The notes: generated by a model from the letters alone, not told the origin. 34,858 nucleotides of DNA from an uncultured Pseudorhodobacter sp. (GCA_945957495.1 CAMFLG010000003.1:1-34858); one strand, 5' to 3'. Numbered from the stretch's first letter, positions 23,732 to 32,820 are shown. Made by a program: numbers and translations.

Positions 23732-24745
23732 ATGACCCGATACATCCTGCGCCGTCTGCTTGCGATGCCTTTCCTTGTGCTTGGGGTGGTGACACTGGCC
23801 TTCCTGCTGACCTCTGTGACCAAGGGCGATCCGTTGACGGCCATTGTTTCGGACAGACAGATGAACAACCCCGAGGTTGTGGCGGCGGCAAAGGCGAAAT
23901 GGGGCCTCGATCGCAGCCTGCCAGAGCGGTACATCATCTACGTCGGCAACCTGCTTCAGGGCGATATGGGAACCTCGTTCATCACCCGGCGCCCGGTGGC
24001 GCAGGATGTGATGTACCGCCTGCCCGCGACGATGGAACTGGTGATTGCCGCCATGATCATCGGATCGCTGATGGGGGTCAGTCTGGGGGTGTTGGCGGCC
24101 TATTTCCGCAACACGGTGATTGACCACGCCGCACGGGTTTTCGCGCTGTTCGGCTCTTCGATCCCGGTGTTCTGGATGGGGCTTGCGTTGCTCTACCTCT
24201 TTTCGGTGCATTGGGGGGTGCTGCCCGGGCCGGGGCGCATTGATGCCCGCGCCACCCTGCCACCCACTGTCACCGGCTTTCTGACCATCGACACCCTGCT
24301 TGCAGGGGACGTGCCGCTGTTCTTCAACGCGCTGTGGCATCTGATTCTGCCGGCCTTCGTGCTGGGATGGGCCGTCGCGGGAACGATCTCGCGGCTGGTG
24401 CGGGCCAACATGCTGGAAATCCTGTCGCGCGAATTCATCATGACCGCCCGCGCCAAAGGTGCGGGAGAGTTGCGCGTCGTCACCCGCCACGCCCTGCGCA
24501 ACACCATGGTGCCGACCTTGACGGTGATCGGCTATTCCTTTGCGTATTTGCTGACCGGCGCGGTGCTGACCGAAACGATCTTCTCCTGGCCGGGGATGGG
24601 ATCTTATGCGGTCGATGCGGCACGCGGCCTTGATTTTCCCGCGATCATTGGCGTGACCATCGTGGGCGGCGTGATCTTTCTTGTGACCAACCTGTTGACC
24701 GACATCGCCTATGTTGTCGCCAACCCGCGCGTCCGGCTGGGCTGA
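23732..24745 (+). CDS. ABC transporter permease, DppB/OppB type
   Basis: A 337-residue inner-membrane permease with about six membrane segments. The N-terminal TM and the periplasmic block LPERYIIYVGNLLQGDMGTSF are diagnostic of DppB-type proteins. The cytoplasmic ATPase-contact loop is EFIMTARAKGAGELRVVTRH followed by ALRNTMVP. The C-terminal LTETIFSWPGMG is also typical. ATG at 23732 has an AAGGAC site. It is first in a seven-gene operon, with only a few bases or overlaps between genes. With the next gene it forms the channel for the solute bound by the family-5 protein at 14371-15969, which is the only such binding protein in the window. Confidence 0.93.
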   Translation: MTRYILRRLLAMPFLVLGVVTLAFLLTSVTKGDPLTAIVSDRQMNNPEVVAAAKAKWGLDRSLPERYIIYVGNLLQGDMGTSFITRRPVAQDVMYRLPATMELVIAAMIIGSLMGVSLGVLAAYFRNTVIDHAARVFALFGSSIPVFWMGLALLYLFSVHWGVLPGPGRIDARATLPPTVTGFLTIDTLLAGDVPLFFNALWHLILPAFVLGWAVAGTISRLVRANMLEILSREFIMTARAKGAGELRVVTRHALRNTMVPTLTVIGYSFAYLLTGAVLTETIFSWPGMGSYAVDAARGLDFPAIIGVTIVGGVIFLVTNLLTDIAYVVANPRVRLG

Positions 24746-24748
24746 CCG

Positions 24749-25603
24749 ATGACCACAAATCCGCTTCATCCCCCCGTTGCCCCGCGCCGCCTGACCCGCC
24801 CGCGCTGGCTGTCGCTGCCGCTGATGGTCGGAGCCGCAATTGTCGGGTTCTGGCTGCTGACCACGTTCGCCGCGCCCTGGATGTCGTCCTATGACCCGTT
24901 GGAAATGGTTGCCCGCCGCCTGCAACCCCCCAGTTGGGAGCATTGGCTGGGCACCGATGCGCTGGGCCGCGATGTCCTCAGCCGTACCCTGCACGGCGCG
25001 CGCCATTCGCTGCCCATCGCGGTCACGGTGGTGGCGGTTGCCGTGGCGATCGGCGCGACTTTGGGCGCGCTGGCCGGATTTCTGGGCGGGTTTGCCGATA
25101 CGGCGATCATGCGGCTGGTCGATGTCACCCTGTCGTTTCCGCCGATGTTGCTGGCGATGGCGGTGGCGGCCTCGCTGGGGCCGGGCCTGGAAAACGCTGC
25201 CATTGCCATGGTGATCGTCTGGTGGCCCGTCTATGCCCGCCTGATGCGCGCCCAGGTGCTGGAGGTGCGCGAACGTGAGCATGTCGAGGCCGCCGTAGCC
25301 AGCGGCGCCACCCGGGCAAGGGTGCTGACCAAGCACATCCTGCCGCTATGCTGGACCCCGGTGCTGATCAGCGCAACGATGGATCTGGGGCAGGTGATCC
25401 TGCTGGCGGCGTCGCTGTCCTTCATCGGGCTGGGGGCAACCCCGCCCACGCCGGAATGGGGCTCGATGATCTCGGAAGGGGCATCGCAGTTCTATTCCTG
25501 GTGGGTGGCACTTGGCCCCGGCCTTGCCATCCTGACCATCGTTCTGGGCTTCAACTTCGTCGGGGACGGCCTGCACGACTACTTTGATCCGAGGTCGAAA
25601 TGA
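24749..25603 (+). CDS. ABC transporter permease, DppC/OppC type
   Basis: A 284-residue second permease of the Dpp-type importer. It begins with a single hydrophobic segment, then the DppC mark HWLGTDALGRDVLSRTLHGAR. The ATPase-contact loop is EHVEAAVASGATRARVLTKH followed by ILPLCW. FIGLGATPPTPEWGSMISEG near the C-terminus is nearly invariant in the family. It starts three bases after the DppB-like stop and overlaps the next ATPase gene (ATGA). It pairs with the DppB-like protein in the inner membrane. Confidence 0.93.
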   Translation: MTTNPLHPPVAPRRLTRPRWLSLPLMVGAAIVGFWLLTTFAAPWMSSYDPLEMVARRLQPPSWEHWLGTDALGRDVLSRTLHGARHSLPIAVTVVAVAVAIGATLGALAGFLGGFADTAIMRLVDVTLSFPPMLLAMAVAASLGPGLENAAIAMVIVWWPVYARLMRAQVLEVREREHVEAAVASGATRARVLTKHILPLCWTPVLISATMDLGQVILLAASLSFIGLGATPPTPEWGSMISEGASQFYSWWVALGPGLAILTIVLGFNFVGDGLHDYFDPRSK

Positions 25604-26601
25604 GCATGGAACCCCAGGTGCCACCGTTGTTTCAGGTGGAAGGGCTGCGCGTCGCCTTTGGTCGCGATGGGCAGCTATATGAGGCGGTGCGTGGCATCAG
25701 CCTGCATGTAGACCCGGGCGAAGTGCTGGGCATCGTGGGCGAATCCGGTTCGGGGAAATCAGTAGGCATGTTGGCGGCCTTGGGCCTGCAACCCGAAGGC
25801 GCGCGCGTGTCGGGTTCTGTGCGCTTCAAGGGCCAGGAACTGGTCGGCATGCCCCGCAGCCAGTTGCGCAAACTGCGTGGCGCGCGGATTGCGATGATCT
25901 TTCAAGACCCGCTGTCCTCGCTGAACCCGGTGATGACGGTGGGCGATCAGATCATCGAGGCGGTGCGGCTGCACCATCCCGATATGTCGCGCAAGGCAGC
26001 AATGGGGCGGGCGCTGGACCTTTTGGCGCTGGTCGCCATTCCGCAGCCTGATCGCCGGGTCAAACAATACCCCCACGAATTTTCCGGCGGGATGCGCCAG
26101 CGGGTGATGATCGCCATGGCCATGGCCAATGATCCCGATCTGCTGATCGCGGATGAGCCGACCACGGCGCTGGATGTCACCGTTCAGGCGCAGATCATGG
26201 AGGTTCTGGCCGATCTGCAAGATCGCCTGAAACTGGGCCTGATCCTGATCACGCATGATCTGGGCGTGCTGGCGGGCCATGCTGACCGCGTGGCGGTGGT
26301 TTACGCCGGGCAGGTGGTGGAACAGGCGGGGGTGGATGATCTGTTCGCCCGACCGGGCCACCCCTACACCCGTGGCCTGATCGCCTCGATCCCCAATATG
26401 GCGGCGGAAAGCGAGCGGCTGTTTTCCATCGACGGCACACCGCCGGTCTTGGGCAAGCTGCCGACCGGATGCGCCTTTCATCCGCGCTGTCGTCACGCCC
26501 GCGAGATCTGCCGCAGTCTGGCCCCACAGGCGCAAACGGCGGGCGCGGGCCACAGCGCCGCCTGCCATTTCGCCTTTGCCACGCCGGAGGCTGCACCATG
26601 A
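25600..26601 (+). CDS. ABC transporter ATP-binding protein, DppD/OppD type
   Basis: A 333-residue ATPase. Walker A GESGSGKS (47-54), Q-loop in MIFQDPLSSLNPVM, signature FSGGMRQRV, Walker B LLIADEPTTALDV and the switch region LITHDLGVLAGHADR are all present. The C-terminal oligopeptide-transporter domain includes GCAFHPRC and further cysteines (CRH, CRS), typical of DppD-type subunits that may carry an iron-sulfur cluster. It is coupled by 4-base overlaps to both neighbours and forms a heterodimer with the next ATPase. Confidence 0.93.
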   Translation: MSMEPQVPPLFQVEGLRVAFGRDGQLYEAVRGISLHVDPGEVLGIVGESGSGKSVGMLAALGLQPEGARVSGSVRFKGQELVGMPRSQLRKLRGARIAMIFQDPLSSLNPVMTVGDQIIEAVRLHHPDMSRKAAMGRALDLLALVAIPQPDRRVKQYPHEFSGGMRQRVMIAMAMANDPDLLIADEPTTALDVTVQAQIMEVLADLQDRLKLGLILITHDLGVLAGHADRVAVVYAGQVVEQAGVDDLFARPGHPYTRGLIASIPNMAAESERLFSIDGTPPVLGKLPTGCAFHPRCRHAREICRSLAPQAQTAGAGHSAACHFAFATPEAAP

Positions 26602-27611
26602 CCGCCCAACACCCCCCGCTTCTAAGCGTTCGTAATCTGGTCAAGCGTTTTCCGGTCAAGGGTGGCTTGCTGATTGAACGCGATGTCGGACACGTCAATG
26701 CGGTGGCCGACGTGTCTTTTGATCTGGCCGCAGGCGAAACCCTCGGGCTGGTGGGGGAATCCGGTTGCGGCAAATCCACGCTGGGTCGCTGCCTGTTGCG
26801 CCTGATCGAACCCAGCAGCGGCCAGACCCTGTTTCACGGGCAGGATATCAACACGCTGCCCGCCCCGCAGATGCGCGCCCTGCGGCGCAAGATTCAGCTG
26901 GTGTTTCAAGACCCCTATGCCTCGCTTCACCCACGCATGACGGTGTCGCAGAACATTGCCGAACCCTTGCGTATCAGCGATCTGTCACTGGCCGATCGCA
27001 GCCGCAGGGTGGCAGAGATGCTGGATCTGGTGCAACTGAACCCCGAACACGGCACACGCTATCCGCATGCCCTGTCGGGCGGACAGCGCCAGCGCGTCGT
27101 GATCGCCCGCGCCCTTGCGCTGCGGCCCGAACTGCTGGTGCTGGACGAACCGGTTTCGGCGTTGGACGTGTCGGTGCAGGCTGGGGTGCTGAACCTGCTG
27201 AAAGACGTGCAGACAGAGCTTGGCACGGCCTTCCTGTTCATCGCGCATGATCTGTCGGTGGTGCAGCACATCAGCCAACGGGTCGCGGTGATGTATCTGG
27301 GCAAGATCGTTGAAATCGCGCCAAAACGGCTTTTGTATTCGGCGCCGCTGCATCCCTATACGCAGGCGCTGATGTCGGCGGTGCCTTTGGCCGATCCGCC
27401 GCGCGAAAGGGCGCGGGCGCGGCTGGTGCTGAAAGGCGATGTGCCCAGCCCGATCAACCCGCCGTCGGGCTGCCGTTTCCGAACGCGCTGCCCCATCGCC
27501 CAGCCCCGCTGCGCCGAGGAGGAGCCGGCGCTTACCATGGGCCCGGGCGGTCATGCGGTTGCCTGCCATTTTCCAAGCGCCCGCGAAACGGGCCTGGCCA
27601 TCAGCGCCTGA
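26598..27611 (+). CDS. ABC transporter ATP-binding protein, DppF/OppF type
   Basis: A 337-residue partner ATPase. Walker A GESGCGKST (53-61), LVFQDPYASLHPRMTV, signature LSGGQRQRV, Walker B LLVLDEPVSALDVSVQ and IAHDLSVVQHISQRVAVMYL identify it. The C-terminal region has GCRFRTRCPIAQPRC. The segment FPVKGGLL between the first strands, before the P-loop, is the usual OppF mark. ATG at 26598 overlaps the preceding stop. It completes a permease/permease/ATPase/ATPase set without its own binding-protein gene. A 26-base gap, with a strong new ribosome site, precedes the CoA-transferase gene. Confidence 0.93.
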   Translation: MTAQHPPLLSVRNLVKRFPVKGGLLIERDVGHVNAVADVSFDLAAGETLGLVGESGCGKSTLGRCLLRLIEPSSGQTLFHGQDINTLPAPQMRALRRKIQLVFQDPYASLHPRMTVSQNIAEPLRISDLSLADRSRRVAEMLDLVQLNPEHGTRYPHALSGGQRQRVVIARALALRPELLVLDEPVSALDVSVQAGVLNLLKDVQTELGTAFLFIAHDLSVVQHISQRVAVMYLGKIVEIAPKRLLYSAPLHPYTQALMSAVPLADPPRERARARLVLKGDVPSPINPPSGCRFRTRCPIAQPRCAEEEPALTMGPGGHAVACHFPSARETGLAISA

Positions 27612-27637
27612 AGACGCGATCCGGGGAGGATTACGAA

Positions 27638-28882
27638 ATGCAGACTTTGCCACTGGAAGGCCTGAAAGTGCTGGACCTGACGCGGGTTCTGGCCGGGCCT
27701 TGGGCGACGATGAGCCTTTCCGACCTTGGCGCCGAGGTGTGGAAGATCGAAAACATCAAGGGCGGCGATGATACCCGCGCCTGGTCGGTGCCCAATTACA
27801 AGGGTGTCAGCACCTATTACCTCTGCGCCAACCGCGGCAAACACAGCATCGCGCTGGATCTGAAATCGCCCCAAGGCAAACAGATCATCCTGGATCTGGC
27901 CGCCAAGGCCGATGTTGTAGTCGAAAATTTTCGCGCCGGAACCGTTGATCGTCTGGGCATCGGCTATGAGGATCTGCGCAGGATCAATCCCGGGATCGTC
28001 TACTGTTCGATCTCTGGTTACGGCCAGACCGGGCCGGAACGCACTCGCCCCGGCTATGATTTCATCATGCAAGCCGAAAGCGGGCTGATGTCGATCACCG
28101 GGGCCACAGATGGCCCGCCGAACCGCCTGGGCGTGGCCTTTACCGATGTGGTGGCGGGGATGGTGGCGACGCAGTCGATCCTGTCGGCACTGTACCAGCG
28201 CCGCGCTACCGGTTTGGGTCAGTATATCGACGTGGCACTGCTCGACTCTACGCTCAACCTGTTGATCAATGTCGGGTCGGCCTATCTGAATGGCGGCACG
28301 GAAACCCGGCGCTACGGCAATGCCCATCCGACGGTTGTGCCCTATCAGTTGTTCCGCGCCAGTGACGGGGATTTTGCCTTGGCAGTCGGCAATGACCGCA
28401 TGTTCGCCGATTTCTGCAACCGGGTGATCTTGCAACCAGACCTTGCTGCCGATCCGCGTTTTGCCAACGCCTATCTGCGCGCCTTGCACCGGCAAGAGTT
28501 GCTGGATTTGCTGCAGGCCATTATTGTCACCCAAACGGCCAGCCACTGGATCGACGCTTGCCTTGCGGCCGAGGTGCCCGCCGGGCCGGTCAAGACCGTG
28601 GCCGAGGCTTTGCAGTCGCCGTCGGTGGTCGAACGGGGGGTCATCCAGACGCTTGATCACCCCGAACTTGGCCCAATCTCGCTGATCCGGCCCGCGCAGG
28701 GGTTGGCGGCCCAGCAGGGGCAAATCCCCAAACCGCCGCCGATGCTGGGTGAAGACACCCGCCATGTGCTGCGCAATGTTCTTGGGATGGACGATGAACA
28801 CATCAACGCGCTAGAGGCTGCGGGCGTCGTGGCCTCGCGCGCAACCGCACCGCCCCCCGGAAAAAAGGCGGTCTCTGCATGA
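27638..28882 (+). CDS. CaiB/BaiF family CoA-transferase (class III)
   Basis: A 414-residue CoA-transferase. The start reads LEGLKVLDLTRVLAGPWATM, as in this family. The catalytic aspartate that forms the acyl anhydride is Asp141 in RTRPGYDFIMQAESGLMS. VVENFRAGTVDRLGIGYEDL and DVALLDSTLNLL are further family blocks. It moves CoA from a donor thioester to a carboxylic acid, activating it without ATP. Its operon neighbours are a FadJ-like enzyme and an aldehyde dehydrogenase, so a carboxylate from the imported compound could be activated here and then degraded. A GGGGAGGA site supports the ATG at 27638. The C-terminal tail (ATAPPPGKKAVSA) looks disordered. Confidence 0.92.
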   Translation: MQTLPLEGLKVLDLTRVLAGPWATMSLSDLGAEVWKIENIKGGDDTRAWSVPNYKGVSTYYLCANRGKHSIALDLKSPQGKQIILDLAAKADVVVENFRAGTVDRLGIGYEDLRRINPGIVYCSISGYGQTGPERTRPGYDFIMQAESGLMSITGATDGPPNRLGVAFTDVVAGMVATQSILSALYQRRATGLGQYIDVALLDSTLNLLINVGSAYLNGGTETRRYGNAHPTVVPYQLFRASDGDFALAVGNDRMFADFCNRVILQPDLAADPRFANAYLRALHRQELLDLLQAIIVTQTASHWIDACLAAEVPAGPVKTVAEALQSPSVVERGVIQTLDHPELGPISLIRPAQGLAAQQGQIPKPPPMLGEDTRHVLRNVLGMDDEHINALEAAGVVASRATAPPPGKKAVSA

Positions 28883-28972
28883 TCGGCACCTGCCTCATGG
28901 CTGGCCTGCGCATCCCCTTCCGGCGGCGCGCCGACGCCATACCACTTGTCTTTGAACCTGTATGAGGGCCGC

Positions 28973-30919
28973 ATGCCTGTGACCTTGACCAAATCCGGCG
29001 CAATCGCGGTTGTCAGCATCGACAATCCGCCGGTCAACGCCCTGAATACCGCGATCCGTGCCCAACTGTTGGCGCTGGTCGAGGCGACAGAGGCCGACGC
29101 GGCGATTTCGGCCGTTGTTCTGATCGGGGCGGGAAAACTCTTCGTCGGCGGTGCCGACATCACCGAATTTGACCGACCGCCCGAACAGCCCGATCTGCCC
29201 AGCGTCATTGCGCGGATCGAGCGGGCGACAAAGCCATGGGTCGCCGCAATTCACGGTGCGGCGCTGGGCGGTGGGCTGGAACTGGCGCTGGTCTGTCACT
29301 ACCGCGTGGCGGCGCCGGGGGCCACGCTGGGCCTGCCAGAGGTGTCGCTGGGTTTCATCCCCGGCGCAGGCGGCACGCAACGCCTGCCGCGCCTGATCGG
29401 GCCAGAGGCGGCGATCCCCGTTGTGGCAGAGCGGCAGATGCTGCCCACCGATGCCGCGGCCCGTCTGGGGCTGCTGAACAGGGTGATCGAGGCAGATTTA
29501 CGCGCCGGGGCCGTGGCCTTTGCGTCAGAGGCTGCTGCCATACCGCTGCCCCAACCCTTGCCCGCGCAGCCGCTGGCCGACCCGGGCGCTGCGTTCTGGG
29601 ATGCCGCTCGCGCTCGCATCGACAAGGCGGCCAAAGGGCAGGCGGCCCCGCTTGCCGCACTGGAGGCTGTGCGGTTTGGCGTCGAAAACGGCGCGACCCT
29701 TGGTTTGCAACAGGAACGCGCCACCTTCCTGCATTTGCGCAGCACCGAGGAATCGCTTGCGCTGCGCCATCTGTTCTTTGCCGAACGCGCCGCCCCGCGC
29801 CCCGCCGATCTGCGCGGGGTCGAACCGGCGCCGCTGCGCCTTGTCGGGGTTGTCGGCGGTGGCACGATGGGCAGCGGCATTGCCGCCGCCCTGCGCAATG
29901 CGGGGCTACAGGTGATCCTGTCGGAACAGGATGCGGCGGCACTGGATCGTGGATTGGCGTCCGTTCACGGCCTCTTTGATGCCGCCGCCCGCCGGGGCCT
30001 GACATCCGCCGCAGAGGCAGCTGACCGCAAGGCCGGGGTCGCGGGGGTCGTGGGCTTGCAGGGCCTTGCCGCCTGCGATCTGGTGATCGAGGCGGTGTTT
30101 GAAGACCTTGTTGTAAAGCGCGCGGTTTTCGCCGGGTTGGCGGAAACGTGCCGCCCGGATGCGATCCTTGCCACCAACACCTCTTACATCGACCCGCGCC
30201 AGATTGCCGAAGGAATGGCTGGGCCAGACAGGTTCCTTGGCCTGCACTTCTTCAGCCCCGCGCAGGTGATGAAGCTGCTGGAGATCATCCCGATCCCCGA
30301 AACCTCTTCGCAAACCCGGGCCACCGGCTTTGATCTGGCGCGGCGCTTGAGCAAGATCCCGGTGCAATCGGGCATCTGTGAAGGCTTCATCGGCAACCGG
30401 CTGCTGAAACGCTATCGCGGCGCGGCAGAGGCGATGGTGGCGCAAGGCGTGGCCCCCGCCGCGATTGACGCCGCGATGCGCGGCTTTGGCTATCCGATGG
30501 GTCCGTTCGAGATGCAGGATATGGCGGGGCTGGACATCAGTTTCATGAACCGCGAGGCCGCGCGGGCAAAGGGCGAGGATGTGCCGGAAACCCCGGCAGA
30601 CCTGCTGGTGCGCTCCGGTCGCAAGGGCATCAAAACCGGCGGCGGCTGGTATGACTATGCCCCCGGCGACCGCAAGCCACAGCCTTCGGTTCAGGCGGCC
30701 CAGATCATCGCGCCGCTGGTGGCTGCGCCCTGTACCCTTGCCCCCGATGCCATTGTGGCGCGGCTTCTGGGGGTGATGGCCGCCGAAGGGCAGGCGATTC
30801 TGGCCGAAGGCATCGCCAATACGCCCGCCGCCATTGATCTGGTGCAGGTCCACGGTTACGGCTTTCCGCGCACCAAAGGCGGACCGATGTTTTACGCAAG
30901 CAGAAAGACCCCATCATGA
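28973..30919 (+). CDS. Bifunctional enoyl-CoA hydratase / 3-hydroxyacyl-CoA dehydrogenase (FadJ/PFE-like)
   Basis: A 648-residue fusion. Residues 1-190 are a crotonase domain with both catalytic glutamates, Glu103 in GGGLELALV and Glu123 in LPEVSLGFIPGAGGTQR. Residues 290-470 are the NAD-binding hydroxyacyl-CoA dehydrogenase domain, with VGVVGGGTMGSGIAAA and the catalytic His425 in LGLHFFSPAQVMK. The C-terminal domains follow (GFGYPMGPFEMQDMAGLD). It hydrates an enoyl-CoA and oxidises the product to a 3-oxoacyl-CoA. The ATG at 28973 has a GAGGG site; an upstream TTG at 28946 is possible but weaker. It overlaps the aldehyde dehydrogenase start by four bases. No thiolase is in the window. Confidence 0.92.
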   Translation: MPVTLTKSGAIAVVSIDNPPVNALNTAIRAQLLALVEATEADAAISAVVLIGAGKLFVGGADITEFDRPPEQPDLPSVIARIERATKPWVAAIHGAALGGGLELALVCHYRVAAPGATLGLPEVSLGFIPGAGGTQRLPRLIGPEAAIPVVAERQMLPTDAAARLGLLNRVIEADLRAGAVAFASEAAAIPLPQPLPAQPLADPGAAFWDAARARIDKAAKGQAAPLAALEAVRFGVENGATLGLQQERATFLHLRSTEESLALRHLFFAERAAPRPADLRGVEPAPLRLVGVVGGGTMGSGIAAALRNAGLQVILSEQDAAALDRGLASVHGLFDAAARRGLTSAAEAADRKAGVAGVVGLQGLAACDLVIEAVFEDLVVKRAVFAGLAETCRPDAILATNTSYIDPRQIAEGMAGPDRFLGLHFFSPAQVMKLLEIIPIPETSSQTRATGFDLARRLSKIPVQSGICEGFIGNRLLKRYRGAAEAMVAQGVAPAAIDAAMRGFGYPMGPFEMQDMAGLDISFMNREAARAKGEDVPETPADLLVRSGRKGIKTGGGWYDYAPGDRKPQPSVQAAQIIAPLVAAPCTLAPDAIVARLLGVMAAEGQAILAEGIANTPAAIDLVQVHGYGFPRTKGGPMFYASRKTPS

Positions 30920-32352
30920 TCGCATATCCCGACGTTTCCCTGTTCATCGACGGCGTCTGGCGCCCGGCTTCGGACAAGGGCGTGTTGCCCGTGTTCAACC
31001 CGGCAACCGCGACCCAGATGGCCACCGTTGCCCATGCCACCCGCGATGATCTGGACGCCGCCCTCGCCGCCGCCGCCAAGGGGTTTGAGATCTGGCGCAA
31101 GACCTCTGCCTATGACCGCGCCCGCCTGATGCGCAAGGCCGCCGAGATTCTGCGCAGCAGGGCCGATGACGTTGCCAGCCTGATGACCCGCGAAAACGGC
31201 AAGCCGCTGGTGCAGGCGCGCCTGGAAACGCTGGCCGGTGCCGATATCATCGACTGGTTCGCAGGCGAGGCGCAGCGCAGCTACGGTCAGGTGATCCCGT
31301 CGCGCGCGCCGGATGTGCTGCAGATCACGGTCAAGCTGCCGGTCGGCCCTGTTGCGGCCTTTACCCCGTGGAACTTTCCGATCAATCAGGTGGTGCGCAA
31401 ACTGTCGGCGGCGCTGGCGACCGGGTGTTCGATCATCGTCAAGGCACCCGAGGAAACGCCGGCCAGTCCGGCCGAACTGATCCGTGCTTTCGCCGATGCC
31501 GGGCTGCCCGCAGGCGTGGCGAACCTTGTGTTCGGCGTGCCGTCCGAGATTTCGGAATACCTGATCCCGCATCCGGTGATCCGCAAGATCAGCTTTACCG
31601 GGTCAACTCCGGTGGGCAAGCACCTGGCTGCGCTGGCGGGCCAGCATATGAAACGCGCCACGATGGAACTGGGCGGCCACGCGCCGGTGATCGTGGCAGG
31701 CGATGCCGACCTTGATCTTGCACTGACCACGATTGTTCCACACAAATTCCGCAATGCCGGGCAGGTCTGCGTCTCGCCAACGCGGTTTCTGGTTCAGGAG
31801 GGGCTTTTTGACGCCTTCTCCACACGCTTTGCCGAAATGGCCCGCGCGATCCGCGTCGGCAACGGTCTGGACCCGGAAACAGAGATGGGGCCGCTGGCCA
31901 ATTCCCGCCGGATTCCCGCGCTGGAAGCGTTGGTTGCCGATGCCGTGGATCAGGGCGCGCGTTTGTTGACGGGCGGGCGGCGGATCGGCAACGAAGGTTG
32001 GTTCTTTGAACCGACGGTTCTGGCCGACGTGCCTTTGTCGGCGCGGATCATGAACGAAGAACCCTTCGGCCCGGTCGCCGTGATCAACCCCTACACCGAT
32101 CTGGATGCCGCGATTGCCGAGGCCAACCGTCTGCCCTTCGCGCTGGCCGCCTATGCCTTCACCCGCAGCAGCGCCACCGCAACCCGGTTGGGGGCAGAGG
32201 TCGAGGCTGGGATGCTGTCGATCAACCATCTGGGTCTGGCTTTGCCCGAAGTGCCGTTCGGCGGCATGAAAGACTCCGGCCACGGCACCGAAGGCGGGTC
32301 CGAGGCGCTGGACAGCTATCTGGAAACCCGGTTTGTCACCCGCAAGGGGTAA
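30916..32352 (+). CDS. NAD(P)-dependent aldehyde dehydrogenase (succinate-semialdehyde dehydrogenase type)
   Basis: A 478-residue enzyme that oxidises an aldehyde to its acid. Catalytic residues are clear: Asn153 in FTPWNFPINQ, general base Glu251 in MELGGHAPVIV, and nucleophile Cys285 in NAGQVCVSPTRF. NEEPFGPVA and PFGGMKDSGHGTEGG are family blocks. The nucleotide-site lysine is in IVKAPEETP rather than the common KPSE. By pattern it is nearest to succinate-semialdehyde/glycolaldehyde-type enzymes. As the last gene of the Dpp/CoA-transferase operon it could oxidise the aldehyde released by transamination or by the TPP enzyme. The ATG overlaps the previous stop (ATGA). Confidence 0.92.
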   Translation: MIAYPDVSLFIDGVWRPASDKGVLPVFNPATATQMATVAHATRDDLDAALAAAAKGFEIWRKTSAYDRARLMRKAAEILRSRADDVASLMTRENGKPLVQARLETLAGADIIDWFAGEAQRSYGQVIPSRAPDVLQITVKLPVGPVAAFTPWNFPINQVVRKLSAALATGCSIIVKAPEETPASPAELIRAFADAGLPAGVANLVFGVPSEISEYLIPHPVIRKISFTGSTPVGKHLAALAGQHMKRATMELGGHAPVIVAGDADLDLALTTIVPHKFRNAGQVCVSPTRFLVQEGLFDAFSTRFAEMARAIRVGNGLDPETEMGPLANSRRIPALEALVADAVDQGARLLTGGRRIGNEGWFFEPTVLADVPLSARIMNEEPFGPVAVINPYTDLDAAIAEANRLPFALAAYAFTRSSATATRLGAEVEAGMLSINHLGLALPEVPFGGMKDSGHGTEGGSEALDSYLETRFVTRKG

Positions 32353-32820
32353 GGTCCACACATCGGTTGAGACCGCGCCGCATTGAGGGATGATGACAGG
32401 GCTGTGGGGCGTGAACCGCCGCCCTGCTGGGCGGTGCGGGCTTGCAACCGGGTGGCCGTCGCGTTGCCAAGCGCGGCAAAGTTGAAGGGTTTGAACGGCT
32501 CCAGCCCGATCGTCGCCATCTTGGCATCCATTGCCGCGTCGTCCGCCGCGGGCGACGATCACGAGGGTGAAAAAGGCTTAGGCCTGCTAGTCCCGGGCCG
32601 GGACACATTGAAAAACCACGCCAATACAATGCGATGGGTTTTGCGTTAAGCTTTCAATAACCACGATTGGCTGAGGCCCTGCGCGCGGCAGGGACGTGGG
32701 CGCAAGCTTTGCAGGCTGGATGCAGGGCGGGTGCGTCATGGTGTCTGCGCCAGGTGCGAAAGCTGGACGCAAGGCGGGTAGGCGCCTACACTCATGTCAG
32801 CAAGGCTTGGGGGGATGGCG
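32353..32820. other. 468-bp stretch without a recognisable gene; upstream region of the lipase gene
   Basis: No frame here resembles a known protein. Two features stand out. The sequence GGGCCGGGACACAT at 32595-32608 recurs with one change at 34611-34624 on the other side of the lipase gene. An 18-base imperfect direct repeat, GCTGGAYGCARGGCGGGT, occurs at 32715-32732 and 32762-32779, close upstream of the lipase gene. A TACAAT (32625-32630) could be a -10 box but no good -35 is in place. The region may be a mobile-element scar. Confidence 0.45.

Noticed and set aside
23630..25336. Minus-strand open frame (about 568 codons)
   Set aside because: Antisense to the two Dpp-type permeases and crosses the operator; His/Gln/Arg-rich low-complexity product.
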